The notes below the pieces were generated by a model. That model searched no databases. It was not told the DNA's origin and saw only the letters and a program-made list of their open reading frames with translations. Positions 58,401 to 64,000 of a DNA stretch of 64,000 nt are shown here, piece after piece. This DNA comes from Acanthornis magna (lineage: Eukaryota > Chordata > Aves > Passeriformes > Acanthizidae). The translations under genes were made by a program, and so were the position numbers. Each line of letters begins with the position of its first letter. The first letter of the stretch is position 1. The stretch lies in assembly GCA_036785705.1 (NCBI GenBank), contig JAWUZG010000032.1, positions 16,673,501-16,737,500 of the forward strand, written 5' to 3'.

Positions 58401-59694
58401 GTGACAAGTAGAGCAGTAAAATCTTTCCTTTTTTTTTTCCCCACATCGTTTATATGCATTTTGCATGGGTTGAGTTGCCAGGCATTTCTCCTAAGCTAAT
58501 TTCTATGGTTGCAAGTGCACGTATCCACACTCAGAGTCCCCTAAAAGACTTGTGGAAGAAGTCCAATTTGGACAACTGGCCAAAAGGAGTCTTCAGCATT
58601 TTCTCAAAGGGAGGAAATCTTAAAAATCAGGCATCAAGTTGGATCCTCTGAGCCTTGCCTCCACAGCAGGCCCTGCTCAGCCTGGTGGTGGCTCCTGTCC
58701 TTCCACAAGAGCTGGATGCCAAAAGCAGCACCTTGCCCCTGCTTGTGCCCAATTTCCCTTGCCACCCTTCTCTCTTCATCTGGAATGATAATTCCTCTGA
58801 CCAGGAAAGTAATGACCCTGATACATTATTTCAAATATCATTTTTGCAAAGTAATTAATCAGCTTAATGTGAGACAGGATTACATTTTAATTTTAATAGT
58901 GCTAAATGCTTGCTGTTTTTTAAATAAATTTTCCAGCTCTTTACATTTCAGCAGGGCAGTATCTCACTTAGTTAGGCTGTGCTTTCCTGTATAATCTCTC
59001 CATTGTGGAAATTTGACAGACAATAACCATTATCCAGTGGTTCGGGTATCAGCCTCACCCATGCACATTTGTTTTAGTTCCATAGTTTGAATTAAGGATA
59101 ATAGCTGAGATCTGGCAGCTGGGACCTCAGAGCAGGTTTAGCTTCCATTGGGAAGTGTGGAGACAACGTTTTCAAAGGCACAAAGCAGGAATTAAATGAC
59201 AAGTTCTCATCTGTAGTCAAACGGAGATTGAGATATATACCTGTCACTTGATCTTTTGAAAATGTGCCATTAATTGTAAAGCAATTACTAAGCTTTCATC
59301 AGTTGTGGGTTGCAGTTTTCACAAAAGGTCTCCATAGCTTATAGCTGTAATTAACAGCTCCCTTTTCCCAAAGAGCTTTGCATACTTCAAAGTACTTGCA
59401 TGCTTCGACTACATTTCTTCCACCTTTTGGGATGTTTTTAACTTGAAATCAATTACAAATTAGGTGTTTATTCAAATCCTTTGCCCCTGGGTATCAGCTC
59501 AAAGGTAACAGATTTCCAAAGAGAATTAAAATCGCATTTTTAAATTCACACCATGAAATCAACTCTTTTCCACCCTTTCCATCTGTTACTTTATTACCAG
59601 GTTTGATTACAGGAATCAGCACGGTGGATTGTACCTATTGCACAAGTTTAACATCAGCATTTCTTGCATCTTTCTCAACACCTCCTTTTTCAGA

Positions 59695-59707
59695 AAAAAA
59701 AAAAAAA
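59695..59707. repeat. Poly-A run
   Basis: An uninterrupted stretch of about 13 A (cagaaaa...gagag). It shows no upstream gene-like sequence that would make it a retrocopy tail. Confidence 0.8.
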
Positions 59708-61025
59708 GAGAGAACTCATGTTTTTTGCCAATACCTCATTTCTTGGCCCTTGGCTAACGATAAGAGCCTTTCTTCCATTCAACATAGTAAGTTTTCTGGG
59801 CATAATAAATGGTAGTTTGTATACAATATATTGCAATTCACATATGTACACTATTTAACAAAAGTACATATCCCATTTCCTTTTGTTATACTTTATGCCT
59901 GCATACACATTATACGTATGTTCACATCCATATAGTTACTTTCTTTCAAAGACGTAATTTGGTTAGAAGCAAAAGCACAACGGAGCCAGACATAGAATAA
60001 GTGGAGCCAACATTTTCTCTCTTGCATTTGGACCAGGTTTTCCAGAAAAGGCATTTTCATCAGCGGCCTCAATTTGCCCAAATCTCCTGTGCGCTTCTGA
60101 AAATCCTATCCTTCGGTAGTTTCATTGTCCTGTGAAGCTCAGTGCTTCACAGAACTGGGTTGTGTCCATCAAACAGTATTCAGAGCCCAGCTTCAGGCAC
60201 TCTCTCTCAAAACATGGATTAGATCTGGCAACTGGAAGTTAGACAGTGCTCATGGAGTCTCTTGTAATCCAGGGGAAATCAAAGGAGAAATACATTGTCA
60301 ATACCACACTTCAAATATTTGTTCTAGCTTCATGCCTAGTCACTCTTCTCTGAATAAACAGAAAAGTACAATTCATAATGCTGTCTGAAGGAGAAGTCTT
60401 GGCTTTATTTACATCTATACGTTTCATTAATTGTTTTAATGAATAATAAGCTTAAGTAGTGACTAAGATGGAAGAATTTTTTTGCTTTAATGGAAGAATT
60501 CCCTCTTGATGGTTTTATAAGCTGGCAAAAACAGACATCGATCTCTATCAGTTATGTACACATGCAAATAAAATAGAGGTAAGGTATCCTCTCCAAAAGA
60601 TGCTTATTAGACATTAATACTACAGACAATATTAGTACAAAGATGATAGGACCTAAAGGACTGTCCTTGTCATCACATAACTTCTAAGGGAACAGGAGGT
60701 GTAATAAAAACAAATGGCAAAGTAAATCACTAGGACTTTCTGGGTTTTGTATGCCAGAAGGCATTATTCATCGACAGCACTCACTTTTTGGCGGTCTGTC
60801 TACATTTATTCCTGATTTAATATCATTATAATGCAGGGGAGTTGTAATAGCATCATAAGGCAGGAGAGATCCCTGCTTTCTTCCAGCTGGACTGGTGCAG
60901 AGGATGCATTTGAAGAACTCACTGGTAACTAATACAGAATTGAATTCCCACTGAGCGACCTGCTCAGAAATCATAAGCATGCCCCACACACATGCTAGCC
61001 AAGCATGTTGAGCCCCTCGGCACCT

Positions 61026-61135
61026 TATGAGGTAGGTAAATCCTGGTGCTCCTCACTGGCTTGATGGAGGAGCTGAGGCACTGAGAGGTTAAATGGCGTG
61101 CCGTGGGTAATGTGGAAAGACTGGCAAAACAGGGG
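61026..61135 (-). mobile_element. Possible MIR/core-SINE relic
   Basis: The + strand has tatgaggtaggtaaatcctg, then ggaggagctgaggcactgag, aggttaaatggcgtgccgtg and ggtaatg..gcaaaacagg. This follows the reversed MIR 3' half: tgaggaaactgaggcacaga, gaggttaag.acttgccca.ggtca.. Such copies are rare but present in birds and predate the bird-mammal split. Alignment by eye is limited to about 60 nt, so the call is moderate. Confidence 0.5.
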
Positions 61136-61342
61136 GGCACAGGAACCAAGTTTCTCACTTCCTGCACTGTCTGCTGACTTCATGGTGCAGTTGTGCTGCC
61201 TTTCTCCAGCAAAGTTCCCTTTGCTGCACTGTCCTGCTGCCAGCTGGGACACTGGCTCCTGTTTTACACTCAACACTGCTAATGCTGAAGAATGCACTGT
61301 TATGCCCAGGCTTTAACCTCTCAAAAATTAGTGGTCGGTTTC

Positions 61343-61355
61343 TTTAATATTTATT
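61343..61355 (-). terminator. GABRR2: Candidate GABRR2 poly(A) signal
   Basis: On the minus strand this is AATAAATATTAAA, containing both AATAAA (61350-61355) and ATTAAA (61343-61348). It is the first canonical signal I saw downstream of the GABRR2 stop, implying a 3' UTR of ~1.65 kb. A weaker variant signal closer to the stop cannot be excluded. Confidence 0.3.
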
Positions 61356-62997
61356 GTGTCTTTCCTGTAGTGATCTCCACCAGTCAATGTGAGAAACACC
61401 CAGGTTTCAGCTCCATGAGCAATGAGTGGTAAATGCACTCATGTGGTGGCTCAGGAGACAAGGGGCAGGCTGGGGTACAGGGCAATCCTGCCCCTCAGAC
61501 ACTGTCCTTCCTCTTCTTGCCAGCAATTCCAGGGCCATGTTTTCCTAATTTTATGACCAGACAGAACTCCATTCATGTCAGTTATTGACATGACTGATTA
61601 AAGGGGAACATAGTTGTTAATTTTAACTTGTCTCATCAATTTCGTTTCCACCAAATCGGTGCCATCATCAGCTTGACTTGGGCAGTAATATTTGAAGCAC
61701 AAGGGAAAACCTGGGTATTGTTGACAGCCAAGAACTGACATTTCTCTGCCACCTTCTACATCCCCTGAGATTTAGGGAATAAGAATTTCTGCTATGGTAA
61801 ACAGAAAATTTCATGTGCTGACAAATAGTTATGGTTACATCAGTATTTTTGTTTGCTTTTTCTTCATTCTAACCTCAGTCCTGGCGCGTCACATTTCAGG
61901 CTCTGCCCCCAGTGCTCAGTTTCAGCTTGGTAAGAAAGTATTTTGATGTACATAATCTCCATGACAGCCAAAAGTCATGGTGTTTTCTTAAAATAAGGAG
62001 CACACAAACCTGAGCATCACTGTCTTGTTGCTATCACGTTTCTACATTTGGGATTTGCTGTCAGCATTGTTAGCAAAGGAAGGGGAGATATCACAGGATG
62101 GGAAAAGTACTACCAAGCACATAAGCTTGTTACAATGCTGTGCAGCAGCTTCAAAGGACTTACATCGACCTTGGACCCACAGTATTATTCTTGGTCATTT
62201 AATCTCTGACATGCCTCTGTTTCTGCAGAGAGGTTCTGGCAGATGTGTATCCCTTTTGATCCCAAATGCCTGAACAGAAGGGTATTGTGTTGATTGGGAG
62301 AGGCACATTGGGATAGACAGTTTGTCTGTGGGCTGCATTTTGTAATCTGGAAAAAAAACCCCACTGATTCAAATGTACCACCTGTGCTCTGTAACCAACC
62401 CAGCTGATCCTGGCCAGTCAGCTGTCCTAATGGTATTGATGAAGGTCCTATCCAGACAGAAAGCAGAATCTGTACCCTCAAAGGAGGCATTCTTCACAAA
62501 ACAATGGAAAAAAATAGTTTCATACGCTGAAGAAAAAATAAAAGAATTTGCTTGAAAGCAGAGGTTTTGTAAAGTACTCATTCAAGTTTCCTTACAGGAG
62601 ATGCACTGTCCAGACCTCCCCACGGAAGTTGCATTTATCTAATTCCTTACAGCTGCCATGAGCACTGTCTTTGGTTGTCCATTGCACAGCAGGCACCACC
62701 AGCGTGGCCAGCCCCAAACGAGCATCCAGCACCTTTTGGGTGCATGGTGGACACGTATTTTCAAGTATGAGAAATGGCAAACGGGAGCAGGGGTGTGGGC
62801 TGGACATCAACCAGCACAGCAAGCTTCTCCATGAGGCCTGTGCATGGAGCTGGGAGGATGTGTCCTCCCCTTTACCCTTCAAAGAAGTAATAAAATAATC
62901 AGGTTTCTGGCTTTGTGTCCAGATTAGACAAAAAAAGTACCAACAAAAGCGTGTTGTATAGATGTCTTCTGATTCAGTCACTGCTGTGCCAGCATGC

Positions 62998-63306
62998 TTA
63001 GCTAAAGACAGACCAATATATCAAATTAAAAAATATGTAGGTGCCTGGGAATATTAATCTTGAATATTTATCAATTGCATGAGTGTTCTGGATGATGCGC
63101 AAGCCTACATGGCCCTTCAGGCCTCTCTTCCTTGATGAATTGGATTCATTGCTCATAGCTAAATGCACAACCATCTTTTCTTGCTTTTCTTCTTCTGGTA
63201 CCATCTGGTTTCTTGTATATCCTGCCAGGCTGTTGGCATCAGATTCACTGTAGTTTCCATCCAGCATCATAGATTTTGAGTGAGGTATTCCACACGAACA
63301 TGAAAA
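62998..63306 (-). CDS. GABRR2: GABRR2 terminal exon, GABA receptor rho-2 subunit (gene partial)
   Basis: This 309-nt exon encodes the last 102 residues and stop: [104 protein letters not shown]4 is the final ~20 residues. As I recall, human GABRR2 has C.CG..HSK.MMLDG.YSES.ANSLAGY in the loop and YIFFNLIYWSVFS at the end, so the rho-2 call is firm. Acceptor GTCCCTAG sits at 63307-63314 and the phase is 0, the same as GABRR1 exon 10. The preceding exon (TM2/TM3) is not found up to 64000 and must lie beyond the window. It is a tandem paralogue of GABRR1. Confidence 0.95.
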   Translation of the reverse strand, partial: FSCSCGIPHSKSMMLDGNYSESDANSLAGYTRNQMVPEEEKQEKMVVHLAMSNESNSSRKRGLKGHVGLRIIQNTHAIDKYSRLIFPGTYIFFNLIYWSVFS

Positions 63307-64000
63307 CTAGGGACATAAACAAGAAATATAGTTGAACATTGGAAAAACATGTAAGCAACAGAAATTATGTCTTTTTATTAACAGACAGCTTGTAAACAGT
63401 TGAGTTTGAAATTTTGATTGAGATATTTTAAATTTCTCTTTGAACAAAAAGAGTAATTTTTTTTTAGGCTTGTTTTCAAAAGGAAGAAACGGGATTTATC
63501 TCCACTGCTTGGACAAGCGGCTTCAGAAAAGATTAGAAAAATGCTTTAGCAGACATATAGTCTAAGCAAAAGGTTTCCTTAGCTAGCTGTTGTTCTGCCT
63601 TATTGTCTTGAGATTCTTTATTTTTCATTTGTTGTGTTTATACATATTCATGGACAAGATGCAGTTTAATCTGTGGAAATGGCTTATCCAGTAGATGTTA
63701 CAGAAAGAAAAGGGCTAAGTCCTGGTTTTACAGATACAAGTGTTTTCTTCATAAATCTGATTTTAAACCAAGCAGAGGATCAGCTAAAAGCCTAATGTAA
63801 GATCCCAGCACTCTTGGAGCTAATATCAAAACTTGCATTGACTTCAGCAGCACTATCATGCATCCCACAGGTCTAAAAAACTCCAATGAATACAGATAGA
63901 ATTTTGAATAGGAAATGCAGTCTTCTACCATTCAAAACCTTTCATTTTCCTATCCCAGCAATATGGATTATGTATTTGCATGCAATGAAAATGGACTCCC
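63307..64000 (-). other. GABRR2: GABRR2 last intron, partial
   Basis: AT-rich intronic DNA up to the window edge. I searched for a [15 protein letters not shown] TM3 exon on the minus strand and found none; the small frame at 63749-63931 has no resemblance. Confidence 0.85.

Larger units (their letters stand above)
39701..62997. other. Intergenic spacer between GABRR1 and GABRR2
   Basis: About 23 kb between the tandem rho genes, which point the same way. It should hold the GABRR1 upstream regulatory DNA and the GABRR2 3' UTR. Named contents: a perfect hairpin (41064-41096), an old CR1 RT-region copy (45500-46190), an A/AG-rich tract (46430-46476), a CR1 fragment (49130-49500), a GC-rich block (50150-50860), a CR1 3' end (55173-55445), an A run (59695-59707), a MIR-like relic (61026-61135) and AT-rich blocks with possible regulatory character. 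No open frame here shows a known domain or credible splice structure. Confidence 0.7.

Noticed and set aside
1..64000. CRISPR arrays, prokaryotic operons, phage or plasmid genes, tRNA or rRNA genes.
   Set aside because: None seen. The window is vertebrate nuclear DNA; a tRNAscan/Rfam run would be needed to exclude small RNA genes fully.

Overview
The window is a piece of a bird nuclear genome. It has long AT-rich introns and intergenic DNA, small vertebrate exons with GT-AG borders, CR1 LINE 3' ends, and an LTR of a kind I recall from avian genomes. No bacterial, organellar or free viral features were seen. The gene order PM20D2 (+), GABRR1 (-), GABRR2 (-) matches, as I recall it, human 6q15, so this is a conserved amniote synteny block.

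Layout. Positions 1-5393 hold the last three coding exons of PM20D2 on the + strand: 1-48, 4274-4381 and 5227-5393. Its likely poly(A) sites are near 5638-5695. Positions 5.7-12.1 kb are a convergent, gene-free spacer. Positions 12508-39401 hold a complete GABRR1 (GABA-A/GABA-C receptor rho-1 subunit) on the minus strand. Its ten coding exons join in frame to 477 residues plus a stop. Positions 39.4-63.0 kb are the spacer between the two rho genes; I found no gene in it, only CR1 fragments, one possible MIR-like relic, simple repeats and some AT-rich blocks that may be regulatory. Positions 62998-63306 hold the terminal coding exon of GABRR2 on the minus strand; the rest of that gene lies beyond the right edge.

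Function. GABRR1 and GABRR2 are tandem paralogues encoding rho subunits of Cys-loop, GABA-gated chloride channels. In vertebrates they are best known from retinal bipolar cells, where they form homo- or heteropentamers. PM20D2 encodes a cytosolic M20-family dipeptidase. I see no sign that it is co-regulated with the rho genes; the neighbourhood is ancestral linkage.

GABRR1 exon borders were set by requiring AG/GT borders, matching codon phase across all nine junctions, and agreement with the rho-1 family pattern as I recall it. All nine junctions close in frame. The most interesting points are tandem acceptors at GABRR1 exons 2 and 10, a 15-nt T tract as the exon 4 acceptor tract, very old CR1 copies that still resemble the LINE reverse-transcriptase region, and a perfect 10-bp hairpin in the spacer. 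I found no evidence of a previously undescribed system.
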